NCBI GenBank assembly: GCA_945867725.1
Contig: CAMBJI010000012.1
Location: 1-15,746, forward strand
From: Bordetella parapertussis
GTDB lineage: Bacteria; Pseudomonadota; Gammaproteobacteria; Burkholderiales; Burkholderiaceae_D
Direction of reading: 5' to 3'
DNA: 15,746 nt
Shown here piece after piece: positions 7,103-13,646 of this stretch. The notes under the pieces are model-generated. The model made no database searches and had not been told where the DNA came from. It saw nothing but the letters and a program-made list of their open reading frames with translations. Each line of letters starts with the position of its first letter. The first letter of the stretch is position 1. Both the position numbers and the translations under genes were made by a program.

Positions 7103-7372
7103 ATGAATCGTCCTGAAGACAGCCTGATCATCTATCCGTGTGACTTTCCCATAAAAATCATGGGCGCCACACAAGATACCTTTGCACAGACCATGGTTGA
7201 TGTGGTGCGCGTCCATGACCCTGAGTTTGATGCCGGCACAATTGAAATGCGCCCCTCACCCAAAGGGAATTATTTATCGCTGACGGTCACCGTGCGTGCC
7301 ACCAGTCGCGAGCAACTCGACAATCTTTATCGCGCGCTATCGTCACACCCCATGGTCAAAGTCGTACTCTGA
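7103..7372 (+). CDS. ybeD: DUF493 (YbeD-like) protein
   Basis: An 89-residue protein matching the DUF493/UPF0250 family: the FPIKIMGAT start of the fold (15-23), an acidic helix around VVRVHDPEF, then [19 protein letters not shown] (50-68) and a C-terminal helix ending [10 protein letters not shown]. The fold is an ACT-like ferredoxin-type alpha/beta sandwich. Its function is unresolved, although the gene is regularly found between dacA and lipB, as here, hinting at a link to lipoylation. The coding sequence ends one base before lipB. In some Burkholderiales a D-amino-acid aminotransferase gene lies between dacA and this gene; there is none here. Confidence 0.93.
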   Translation: MNRPEDSLIIYPCDFPIKIMGATQDTFAQTMVDVVRVHDPEFDAGTIEMRPSPKGNYLSLTVTVRATSREQLDNLYRALSSHPMVKVVL

Positions 7373-7373
7373 C

Positions 7374-8009
7374 ATGCCTGATCTGCACATCCTGCAACGT
7401 GGTGTTGAAGACTATCCACAAACCTTCGATGCAATGCGGGCCTTCACCGATGCGCGCGATGCAGCAACACCTGATCAATTGTGGCTGGTCGAACATCCAC
7501 CGGTGTTTACACTGGGCCTGGGCGCCGACATTGCCCACATTATTGATGCCCATGAGATTCCGGTCATTCAGACAGATCGCGGTGGTGAGGTCACTTATCA
7601 CGGCCCGGGCCAGGCGGTGGTTTACATTCTTTGCGACCTGCGCCGCGAAGGGCACGCCTGCCTGCCGCGCGAGTTTGTCGGCCGTATCGAACAAGCCGTT
7701 ATCGAAACACTGGCGGCGTATAATCTGGCGGGTGTTCGCAAGCCTGGCGCACCAGGAATTTATGTGGGTCAGGGCGCGCATGCCGGCGCAAAAATTGCTG
7801 CACTTGGTTTAAAAATTCGCGCTAGTGGCTGCACTTACCACGGCGTCTCGCTTAATGTTGCGATGGATTTAGAAGCATTTTCATGGATCAACCCCTGCGG
7901 CTATCCGGGACTGCAAACTATCGATATGCGCACGCTCGGTGTTGATGTGACACTGACGGACGCGCAACAAACACTCGCACAGCAACTGGACAAACAACTT
8001 CGCGCCTGA
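7374..8009 (+). CDS. lipB: lipoyl(octanoyl) transferase
   Basis: LipB moves the octanoyl group from acyl carrier protein to the lipoyl-domain lysine of 2-oxoacid dehydrogenases and the glycine cleavage H protein. The 211 residues hold [12 protein letters not shown] (69-80), catalytic K140 in [11 protein letters not shown] and acyl-thioester C153 in [12 protein letters not shown]. The start ATG follows the ybeD-like stop by one base. An open frame upstream from 7296 overlaps the ybeD-like gene and has no family match, so the shorter form is used. It is co-transcribed with lipA, which completes the pathway. Confidence 0.96.
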   Translation: MPDLHILQRGVEDYPQTFDAMRAFTDARDAATPDQLWLVEHPPVFTLGLGADIAHIIDAHEIPVIQTDRGGEVTYHGPGQAVVYILCDLRREGHACLPREFVGRIEQAVIETLAAYNLAGVRKPGAPGIYVGQGAHAGAKIAALGLKIRASGCTYHGVSLNVAMDLEAFSWINPCGYPGLQTIDMRTLGVDVTLTDAQQTLAQQLDKQLRA

Positions 8010-8010
8010 C

Positions 8011-8979
8011 ATGGATTCCGAGAACGTTAACGCACCCATCTACAATCCCGCCGAAAAACAAAAGGGCGCAGGAAAAACAGCGCGCATTCCGATCAAGATC
8101 GTGCGCGCAGAAAAACTGCCCAAGCCCGACTGGATACGCGTCAAGGCTGCATCACCCACTACCCGGTTCTACGAGATCAAAGATATTCTGCGCGCGAATA
8201 ATCTGGTGACTGTGTGCGAAGAAGCATCATGTCCCAATATCGGCGAGTGCTTTGGCAAAGGAACGGCCACCTTCATGATCATGGGCGACAAGTGCACGCG
8301 ACGCTGCCCGTTTTGCGATGTGGGCCATGGACGACCCGATCCACTGGATGTCAACGAACCCGAGAATCTTGGGAAAACCATCGCAGCACTTCGCCTGTCC
8401 TACGTCGTGATTACCTCAGTGGATCGTGATGATCTGCGTGATGGTGGCGCTGCTCACTTTGTTTCGTGCATACAGCGCGTACGTGAACTCTCGCCGGACA
8501 CAAGAATTGAAATTTTGACGCCGGATTTTCGCGGCCGCATGGACAAGGCACTGGAAATTCTCAAAGCAGCGCCGCCCGATGTGATGAATCACAATCTTGA
8601 AACCGTACCACGCCTTTACAAAGAAGCGCGTCCGGGCTCTGATTACGCGTATTCGCTGGATCTGCTCAAACGCTTCAAAGCCTTGCATCCGGACGTGCCC
8701 ACCAAATCAGGTCTGATGGTCGGACTGGGTGAAACCGATGAAGAAATTCTGGAAGTGATGCGCGACCTGCGCGCACACCATGTGGATATGCTCACCATCG
8801 GTCAATACCTGACACCCAGTGGCGATCATTTACCCGTGAGACGCTACGTACATCCGGACACGTTCCGCATGTTCGAAGCCGCGGCAGCGGAGATGGGATT
8901 CATGCATGCAGCGGTGGGTGCAATGGTGCGTAGCTCTTACCATGCCGACCAGCAAGCCTACAAGGCTGGGCTGAAGTAA
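8011..8979 (+). CDS. lipA: lipoyl synthase (radical SAM)
   Basis: LipA inserts two sulfurs into protein-bound octanoyl groups, using S-adenosylmethionine radicals and sacrificing its auxiliary cluster as the sulfur donor. The 322 residues show the auxiliary cluster ligands C69, C74 and C80 ([12 protein letters not shown]), the radical-SAM CxxxCxxC ligands C95, C99 and C102 (CTRRCPFC), and RSSYHA (307-312), containing the conserved C-terminal serine ligand. It is a full-length enzyme with an N-terminal Lys-rich extension of about 35 residues. The ATG follows the lipB stop after one base. It is the last gene of the plus-strand run and is convergent with the TlpA-like gene. Confidence 0.98.
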   Translation: MDSENVNAPIYNPAEKQKGAGKTARIPIKIVRAEKLPKPDWIRVKAASPTTRFYEIKDILRANNLVTVCEEASCPNIGECFGKGTATFMIMGDKCTRRCPFCDVGHGRPDPLDVNEPENLGKTIAALRLSYVVITSVDRDDLRDGGAAHFVSCIQRVRELSPDTRIEILTPDFRGRMDKALEILKAAPPDVMNHNLETVPRLYKEARPGSDYAYSLDLLKRFKALHPDVPTKSGLMVGLGETDEEILEVMRDLRAHHVDMLTIGQYLTPSGDHLPVRRYVHPDTFRMFEAAAAEMGFMHAAVGAMVRSSYHADQQAYKAGLK

Positions 8980-9017
8980 CGCGATCTTTCGCGCTACTGA
9001 CGACGCTGCAACGTCAG
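8980..9017. terminator. possible bidirectional terminator hairpins between lipA and the TlpA-like gene
   Basis: Two small stems fill the space between convergent genes. CGCGA/TCGCG (8980-8984 with 8989-8993) has a 4-base loop directly after the lipA stop. CTGACG/CGTCAG (8997-9002 with 9012-9017) has a 9-base loop and overlaps the last codons of the TlpA-like gene. Neither has a T tract, so Rho-independent action is uncertain. Confidence 0.35.
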
Positions 9018-9541
9018 ACGGCGAGCGCCTTCTCGATCAACTGGTGCATTGCCGGAAATTCCGGAATGCCGATATAGCGCTTGAGAATTTCACCGTTCTT
9101 GTTGATGAGGAAGGTGGTTGGTGTCAGTTTCACGTCGCCAAATGAGCGCGCAACCGCCCCATCGACATCCAGTGCGACCTTGAACGGCAGCTCTCGCGTC
9201 TCGGCGTAGTTCATGACGTAGTTGGGCGGATCGTAGCTCATCGCCACTGCGACGAATTCAAAACCACGCTCGCGGTATTTCTTGTACGTCTCCACCATTT
9301 CCGGCATTTCCTGCACACAGGTGCTGCAGCTGGTTGCCCAGAAATTCACCATAACCACCTTGCCGCGCAATGATGCTGTGGTGATTTGCTCACCCTGTAA
9401 GGTCTTGAAAGTTGCTGCAGGCGCCATCTCTTTTTTAAGTAGCGAAAGCGCAAAGAAAAGAACTACACCCAGTATGGCCAGAATAGCCATGGTTTGAATG
9501 ATGGTGAGGCCGCCGGCGCGGCGCGGGAAATGACGAGACAT
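9014..9541 (-). CDS. membrane-anchored TlpA/ResA-like thiol-disulfide protein
   Basis: A 175-residue protein with one N-terminal hydrophobic helix (about 12-35) and a periplasmic thioredoxin domain of the TlpA/ResA group. The domain holds VVMVNFWATSCSTC (62-75) with active cysteines C72 and C75, and a cis-proline in LTPTTF (139-144, P141). Proteins of this group reduce disulfides outside the cytoplasm, for instance in cytochrome c or oxidase assembly; the partner here is unknown. The ATG is preceded by GGAAAG (9546-9551) as ribosome-binding site; a TTG four codons upstream is the alternative. Oddity: the anchor reads GLTIIQTMAILAILGVV after a basic start, very like a type IV prepilin leader but with Gln at position 5. 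It is convergent with lipA and downstream of the BON lipoprotein gene. Confidence 0.9.
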   Translation of the reverse strand: MSRHFPRRAGGLTIIQTMAILAILGVVLFFALSLLKKEMAPAATFKTLQGEQITTASLRGKVVMVNFWATSCSTCVQEMPEMVETYKKYRERGFEFVAVAMSYDPPNYVMNYAETRELPFKVALDVDGAVARSFGDVKLTPTTFLINKNGEILKRYIGIPEFPAMHQLIEKALAV

Positions 9542-9572
9542 GAGGCTTTCCAAAGTTAAGAGGCTCTAACAA

Positions 9573-9652
9573 AATGTCGCTGGCTAGGCGGACCGCCGCA
9601 GACAGGGCGTCTCGTACTGCAAGGCGGTGCAACAACGCTCGGGGCTTTTTAT
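9573..9652. other. possible degenerate intergenic repeat in the leader of the TlpA-like gene
   Basis: The leader contains two similar blocks: TGGCTAGGCGGACCGCCGCAGACAG begins at 9581 in shortened and varied form, and TGCAAGGCGGTGCAACAACGC begins at 9618. Both carry (T/A)AGGCGG followed by a GC-rich run. Between them CAGGGCG and CGTACTG could form an imperfect stem. On the plus strand GGGGCTTTTT ends the block. The pattern resembles scattered intergenic repeats I associate with betaproteobacteria, but that is memory, not a search. No protein-coding capacity is likely. Confidence 0.3.
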
Positions 9653-9680
9653 CAGCGCCTCGGAGAATCAATCACACGCC

Positions 9681-9686
9681 ATTATA
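9681..9686 (-). promoter_or_regulatory. perfect -10 box (TATAAT) upstream of the TlpA-like gene
   Basis: Read on the minus strand this is TATAAT. It would start transcription near 9674 and leave a leader of about 130 bases before the TlpA-like ATG, crossing the GC-rich element above. No consensus -35 is visible at the right distance. Confidence 0.4.
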
Positions 9687-9712
9687 GGACAGTGCAGTCG
9701 GTCACCCGAATG

Positions 9713-9748
9713 AAAAAGGGGCGAGCGCCTTGCAGATACGTATCCGCA
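9713..9748 (-). terminator. palindrome plus T tract after the BON lipoprotein gene
   Basis: On the minus strand, 11 bases past the stop, an 18-base imperfect palindrome (9731-9748) has the perfect core GATACGTATC flanked by TGC/GCA. Next comes GGCGCTCGCC (3-4 bp stem), then CCTTTTT (9713-9719). The T tract suggests an intrinsic terminator, although the stem beside it is short. The palindrome could instead be a protein-binding site. Confidence 0.4.
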
Positions 9749-9759
9749 GTGACCGTACC

Positions 9760-10521
9760 TTACCGCTCTGGCGCTTCCTTGGGTTGGGCAGCTTTTGCCG
9801 GCGCATTCGCATCAGCTTTGGGCTCGGGGTTAGCTGCGGGTGTCGGTGCAGATTTCGGATCCGCTACAGCCGACTTTTCCTTGTCATCCGCCTGCTTTGG
9901 GATGAATTTTTTTGCCTCGCCTTCATCAATGTATTCAAACAGCAAAACTACTTTATTGATTTTACTGGCAGCATTCCGAGCAACTTCTGCACCGAGCTTG
10001 GCTTCCCGCTCGGTCACTCGACCCATCAGATAGACGACACTGCGGTCCGTGTGCACCTTGAATGCACTGAGATACAAGTCTTGTGTATCAATGATCGCTG
10101 CTTTCACTTTGCCGGAGATCAGCGCATCATTGGAGCGCACGCCGACCGTCGATACCGGCGCGATGACCAGATCATTTTCTATGGATTTGATGCCAGCAAT
10201 CGTCTCGACCTGTTGATACACCTCGGTCTTCATTTTTTCGTCTGCTACCTCGCCCGTCAGCAGTACCACGCGATTGAAGCTGGTCACGGCAACCCGACCT
10301 TTATCGCCGGTGATTTTGCTCGCACGACCGGTGGCCTTGAGCTCTATCGCGGCATCATCCGTTTGTGCACCCAAAGTACGTCGGTCGGTGGCCACCATCG
10401 CGCCGGCCACCGTACCGCCTATCAGGAGCGGCACACAAGCCTGCAGACTGACTAGCAAGGTGGCACCCAAGGCAAGGGTGAACAAACCGCGGGTCGCGCG
10501 CGCCTGAAATATGGGTCTCAT
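9760..10521 (-). CDS. two-BON-domain outer-membrane lipoprotein (DolP/YraP-like)
   Basis: A 253-residue lipoprotein precursor with the lipobox LQAC (26-29) after a hydrophobic segment. The residue after Cys is Val, not the Asp inner-membrane retention signal, so the outer membrane is expected. Two BON domains follow (about 54-122 and 131-198), each with the hydrophobic-Gly pattern (VVLLTGEV and VVYLMGRV). In E. coli the paralogue DolP (YraP) binds anionic lipid at division sites and supports outer-membrane integrity. The extra C-terminal tail of about 54 residues is rich in Ala, Pro, Lys and Glu and looks disordered; E. coli DolP lacks it. The start overlaps the SIS gene stop as ATGA. The neighbourhood (yraN, SIS gene) matches that of E. 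coli dolP. Confidence 0.92.
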   Translation of the reverse strand: MRPIFQARATRGLFTLALGATLLVSLQACVPLLIGGTVAGAMVATDRRTLGAQTDDAAIELKATGRASKITGDKGRVAVTSFNRVVLLTGEVADEKMKTEVYQQVETIAGIKSIENDLVIAPVSTVGVRSNDALISGKVKAAIIDTQDLYLSAFKVHTDRSVVYLMGRVTEREAKLGAEVARNAASKINKVVLLFEYIDEGEAKKFIPKQADDKEKSAVADPKSAPTPAANPEPKADANAPAKAAQPKEAPER

Positions 10522-11111
10522 TCTGCATCTCCTCCAAAAAGTGCGACATCAATGCCATCGCAAAGACAATGAATAATTAATAAATGGACTTCCTGAATCC
10601 GGGTCATGCGGTCATCCGGCACACAAACATGGACATCAGCATCGCTCAGCAAAGACGCAATCGCACCACCACCTTTACCAGTGAGCGCGACGACACGCAT
10701 GTCTCGCTCCTGCGCAGTTTCAATTGCCATCATAACGTTGGCCGAATTCCCATCGATGGAAATCGCCAGCAGCACATCACTGGCTTGCCCATAAGCTTGC
10801 ACCTGCTTAGAAAAAATCTCGGCAAAGCTATAGTCATTGCCAATGGCGGTCAGGATGGACGGGTCGGTTGACAATGACAGCGCCGGTAACGGCAGACGCT
10901 CACGCTCGAAACGACCGACCAGCCCGGCAGAAAAATGCTGCGCATGGGCTGCAGAACCACCGTTGCCACAGGCCAAAATACGGTTGCCGTTGGAAAGGGC
11001 CAGGAACATCAGCTCGACCGCAACCGAAATCGGATGTGCGAGCGCAGTCGCCGCCTGAATCTTTATTTCGGCACTCTCGTTGAAATGTCCAATAATGCGT
11101 TGAATGCTCAT
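10518..11111 (-). CDS. diaA: SIS-domain protein, DiaA/GmhA family (DiaA-like)
   Basis: A 197-residue SIS protein with [13 protein letters not shown] (48-60), LTAIGNDY (87-94), GDVLLAIS-like core ([11 protein letters not shown], 116-126), [10 protein letters not shown] (140-149) and [18 protein letters not shown] (171-188). The family includes sedoheptulose-7-phosphate isomerase GmhA (heptose for LPS) and DiaA, which promotes DnaA loading at the origin. The glutamate that binds metal and catalyses in GmhA, four residues after the conserved His, is Gly here (G63, in [10 protein letters not shown]), and the first Ser of STSGNS is replaced (SIDGNS). Together with the yraN-dolP neighbourhood this favours DiaA, although the later Gln and His (Q173, H181) of GmhA persist. 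Start MSIQRI is preferred over an ATG at 11153. The role remains open between the two. Confidence 0.88.
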   Translation of the reverse strand: MSIQRIIGHFNESAEIKIQAATALAHPISVAVELMFLALSNGNRILACGNGGSAAHAQHFSAGLVGRFERERLPLPALSLSTDPSILTAIGNDYSFAEIFSKQVQAYGQASDVLLAISIDGNSANVMMAIETAQERDMRVVALTGKGGGAIASLLSDADVHVCVPDDRMTRIQEVHLLIIHCLCDGIDVALFGGDAE

Positions 11112-11121
11112 ACTGGCCACG

Positions 11122-11127
11122 ATTATA
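11122..11127 (-). promoter_or_regulatory. perfect -10 box (TATAAT) at the SIS gene start
   Basis: On the minus strand TATAAT ends 10 bases before the chosen ATG, so the transcript would have a leader of only a few bases. There is no Shine-Dalgarno sequence before that ATG. No consensus -35 was found. This would let the SIS-BON pair be expressed separately from yraN. Confidence 0.4.
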
Positions 11128-11158
11128 GAGGAAGCGGACCTGATAGCTTGCATAGTTC

Positions 11159-11179
11159 GTCAGCGTGCTTGGCGCTGGC
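11159..11179 (-). other. hairpin after the yraN stop
   Basis: CAGCG (11161-11165) pairs with CGCTG (11173-11177) around a 7-base loop directly after the yraN stop codon. No T tract follows. It might stabilise or partly terminate the yraN transcript before the next promoter. Confidence 0.25.
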
Positions 11180-11554
11180 TCAGCGGGCTGAAAGACGTAT
11201 GTTCTTCATCCAGCGGAGATCATCGCCGTCGATAGCCACCAGATCAAAACGGCAGGCAGGCGGCTTGGGAAATTTTAGCAAGTAACGAGAGGCGCTACGC
11301 CACAGGCGTTGCTGCTTGACTGGGCCCACACTGGCAGCGGCGCCACCAAAATGCTGATTCTTACGAGAACGGACTTCGATAAAGACTAGCGTTTGCGCAT
11401 CGCGCATGATCAGATCAATTTCTCCTGCACGGCAGCGGAAATTTTTTTCGATCAGCAGCAGGCCCTGCTGCTGAAGAAAAACCAGTGCCCGCGCTTCGGC
11501 ATCCCGACCAAGCGAGACAGCGCTCGGCCGCTGAAAATCAGGACGGGTCGCCAT
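11180..11554 (-). CDS. yraN: YraN/UPF0102 family protein
   Basis: A 124-residue protein of the UPF0102 family, which has a restriction-endonuclease-like fold. Visible family residues: GRDAEARALVFLQQQG (16-31, E20), NFRCRAGEIDLI (38-49, D47) and VFIEVRSR (57-64, E60). The acidic residues match the usual nuclease triad; R62 stands where many members have Lys. The cellular substrate is not established, although Holliday-junction or repair roles have been suggested for the fold. The ATG giving MATRPDF is chosen; an ATG at 11626 would extend the protein by 24 residues with no family match. It is divergent from rsmI and upstream of the SIS and BON genes, as in E. coli, except that lpoA is missing. 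Confidence 0.92.
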   Translation of the reverse strand: MATRPDFQRPSAVSLGRDAEARALVFLQQQGLLLIEKNFRCRAGEIDLIMRDAQTLVFIEVRSRKNQHFGGAAASVGPVKQQRLWRSASRYLLKFPKPPACRFDLVAIDGDDLRWMKNIRLSAR

Positions 11555-11649
11555 GGCCGCGAGCTTCAACAGGCACACTTTTGTACAATAGCCCAACTCG
11601 AACCCGACCAACCTGCGACGCTTCATTCATTTTCCAGCCCTCATCTTCC
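11555..11649. promoter_or_regulatory. divergent promoter region between yraN and rsmI
   Basis: The 95 bases between two diverging genes contain the 8-base palindrome TTGTACAA (11581-11588). On the plus strand TACAAT (11584-11589) could be the -10 box for rsmI; on the minus strand TATTGT (11585-11590) with TTGGTC (11606-11611) 15 bases upstream could serve yraN. The boxes overlap on opposite strands, so the two polymerases would exclude each other. The rsmI leader downstream is pyrimidine-rich and lacks a Shine-Dalgarno sequence. Confidence 0.4.
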
Positions 11650-12567
11650 ATGGACTCATCGGCAAATACGGATTTCACAGCAAGAATTACCGCACTGGCC
11701 GGGGAGCTCGAGCGGCAAAGTTTTCCGGACGGCGCATTATATGTAGTTGCAACTCCCATTGGAAATATGGGTGATATTAGCCTGCGTGCACTGAAAGCAC
11801 TGTCGCTTTCTGCTGCTATTGCTTGCGAAGACACCCGCATGACAGGACAACTACTCGCTCGTCTTGGCATCGATAAACCTCTTTTGTCTGCACATCAGCA
11901 TAATGAAAGAGAGGTGGCAGAAAAAATCATCCCCCGCTTGCAGGCAGGGGAGCGCATCGCCCTGGTCTCGGATGCTGGTACACCCGCGATTTCCGATCCG
12001 GGTGCGCGTATTGTCGATGCAGTAGTCAGCGCCGGCTTACGTGTGATACCGATTGCCGGAGCATCAGCTGCCGTTGCTGCATTGTCAGCCTCCGGTTTGA
12101 TTGCCGATCAATTCCACTTTGTTGGTTTCTTGCCCGCACGCGAGAAACAACGTGAAGCCATTCTGGACTCACTGAAAAATTCCGTCGCGACGCTGGTGTT
12201 TTATGAAGCACCGCACCGTATCGTAGAGACCATCGCAGCGATGGTTCGCGTTTTTGAATCCAACCGACAGATAGTCATCGCACGAGAATTATCCAAGGTT
12301 TTCGAACAAATACACCGCTGCCCATTATCGGAAGCGCCGGCTTGGTTGACCTCGGATCCCAACCACCAGCGCGGTGAATTTGTGATTCTGATCGACGCCG
12401 CGCCCGCAAGAGATGACGACGGTCTGGATGATGCGATACGCGTACTCGATATTCTGCTGGAAGAGTGCAGTGTCAGTCAGGCAGCGGCGCTGACGTCGCG
12501 TATTACCGGTGTGAAGAAAAATCAGCTCTACGAAATAGCACTCACTCGGACGGACCGATCTACCTGA
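11650..12567 (+). CDS. rsmI: 16S rRNA (cytidine(1402)-2'-O)-methyltransferase
   Basis: RsmI methylates the ribose of C1402 of 16S rRNA in the decoding centre, using SAM. The 305 residues show the tetrapyrrole-methylase fold motifs: VVATPIGNMGDISLRAL (32-48), CEDTRMTGQLL (59-69), VSDAGTPAISDPG (106-118), IAGASAA (135-141), YEAPHR (185-190), ARELSKVFE (211-219) and GEFVILI (242-248). An extra N-terminal segment of about 28 residues precedes the first strand. The start MDSSANT is chosen because the longer frame from 11485 is antisense to yraN and crosses the promoter region. The stop lies one base from the end of the convergent rlpA gene. Confidence 0.96.
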   Translation: MDSSANTDFTARITALAGELERQSFPDGALYVVATPIGNMGDISLRALKALSLSAAIACEDTRMTGQLLARLGIDKPLLSAHQHNEREVAEKIIPRLQAGERIALVSDAGTPAISDPGARIVDAVVSAGLRVIPIAGASAAVAALSASGLIADQFHFVGFLPAREKQREAILDSLKNSVATLVFYEAPHRIVETIAAMVRVFESNRQIVIARELSKVFEQIHRCPLSEAPAWLTSDPNHQRGEFVILIDAAPARDDDGLDDAIRVLDILLEECSVSQAAALTSRITGVKKNQLYEIALTRTDRST

Positions 12568-12568
12568 T

Positions 12569-13618
12569 CTATTTCTGCACAATCGTGGTCTGCAGCTGCG
12601 CCGATGATTTCAGCGCCTGAGCAGCACGGTCGGCCAGCTCGCGCGTATTGAAGGGGCCGCTGTGCAAACGATATAGACCCTGACTTTGCACGACCTCCGG
12701 CCGTGGCAAATTCTCAGGCCATGTGGAGAGCAAACGTTCACGCAGGGATGCGGCGTTCTGCGCTTGCGAGAAAGCGCCGAACTGCAAGAAAAATCCACCG
12801 GCCTCCACAGCCACCGCAGAAGACGCCGGAGCATTCACGGGGCGGGCCATTGCATCGATTTCATCTACAGCAACGGGCTTAGCCGCAAGACTTTCGTCTG
12901 CGCGTCGCGAGGCTTGCATGCGCTTGATTTCTTCTGGCAGCAGTCGCTCGACTTCTAACTCCGAGCTGCCATTTTGTACATAACCAAGCTTGAGCGCGGC
13001 AGTGTAAGAGAGATCGATGATGCGTGAAGAATGAAATGGGCCGCGATCATTAACCCGAACGATGACTTTTTTCCCATTGCGCAGATTAGTGACGCGTGCA
13101 TAGGATGGTATAGGCAGCGTCGGATGCGCTGCCGTCATTTTGTACATATCGTAGATTTCACCGGATGCCGTGCGCTGCCCATGAAATTTTTTTCCATACC
13201 AACTGCCTATGCCGCGTTGCAGGAACGGACGATTGTCGGTGATGGGCACATAGCTCTGATCGAAAATCGTATAGGGTCGGCTTGGACCCTTTGCATAGGG
13301 CTCAATACGCGGCTCTGCGTCAGGCGTATCGAGTAACCCTTCAGGAATACGATCATCTGGCCCATCATCGAGATAGTAGCCACCAGATTTTTTGTTAGCG
13401 GACGTAGAAGGTGATTGGGAAACGGGTGGGGCAGAATCAGTCGTCGCATTAGCTGACGGCGCGGTCGTACTCTTGCTCGGTAGAGACCGCCGGGTCACGG
13501 GTGCCCTGCGATCGGACTCGCGTGGTTCCGACAGATCGATGGTGGTACAACTACTGAATAAAGTCGTTGCGCACAGGACTAACCCGCTGTAATACCCGCA
13601 CCGGTACAAAGGACTCAT
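12569..13618 (-). CDS. rlpA: RlpA-family septal lytic transglycosylase lipoprotein with SPOR domain
   Basis: RlpA is an outer-membrane lipoprotein; the Pseudomonas enzyme cleaves denuded glycan strands at the septum. The 349-residue form has a hydrophobic start with the lipobox FSSC (21-24). A Ser/Pro-rich linker (about 25-110) comes next, then the double-psi beta-barrel (about 135-225) with GIGSWYGKKFHGQRTASGE, H165 in MTAAHPTLP, and D191 in RVNDRGPF; these fit the His and Asp reported for the Pseudomonas active site. The C-terminal SPOR domain is at 274-348 (GGFFLQFGAF to the end). Start uncertain: ATG 13618 gives the best lipoprotein signal, while a TTG at 13645 lies right beside the rodA stop. 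It is last in the mrdA-rodA-rlpA unit. Confidence 0.93.
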   Translation of the reverse strand: MSPLYRCGYYSGLVLCATTLFSSCTTIDLSEPRESDRRAPVTRRSLPSKSTTAPSANATTDSAPPVSQSPSTSANKKSGGYYLDDGPDDRIPEGLLDTPDAEPRIEPYAKGPSRPYTIFDQSYVPITDNRPFLQRGIGSWYGKKFHGQRTASGEIYDMYKMTAAHPTLPIPSYARVTNLRNGKKVIVRVNDRGPFHSSRIIDLSYTAALKLGYVQNGSSELEVERLLPEEIKRMQASRRADESLAAKPVAVDEIDAMARPVNAPASSAVAVEAGGFFLQFGAFSQAQNAASLRERLLSTWPENLPRPEVVQSQGLYRLHSGPFNTRELADRAAQALKSSAQLQTTIVQK

Positions 13619-13646
13619 AAAACCGGAAGCGCCGTACACGAGCAAA

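Noticed and set aside
9435..9671. 78-codon minus-strand frame covering the leader of the TlpA-like gene
   Set aside because: It overlaps the TlpA-like gene's N-terminus in another frame, has no ribosome site, and is Arg/His-rich as expected for a shadow frame.
9730..10455. Plus-strand open frame (241 codons) opposite the BON lipoprotein gene
   Set aside because: It has no family match. The minus-strand frame has a lipobox and two BON domains.
10518..11111. Confident call of phosphoheptose isomerase GmhA
   Set aside because: The catalytic/metal Glu is replaced by Gly and the neighbourhood is that of diaA, so the call was weakened to DiaA-like.
11485..11649. N-terminal extension of rsmI
   Set aside because: It is antisense to yraN and runs through the shared promoter region; the RsmI fold starts well after it.
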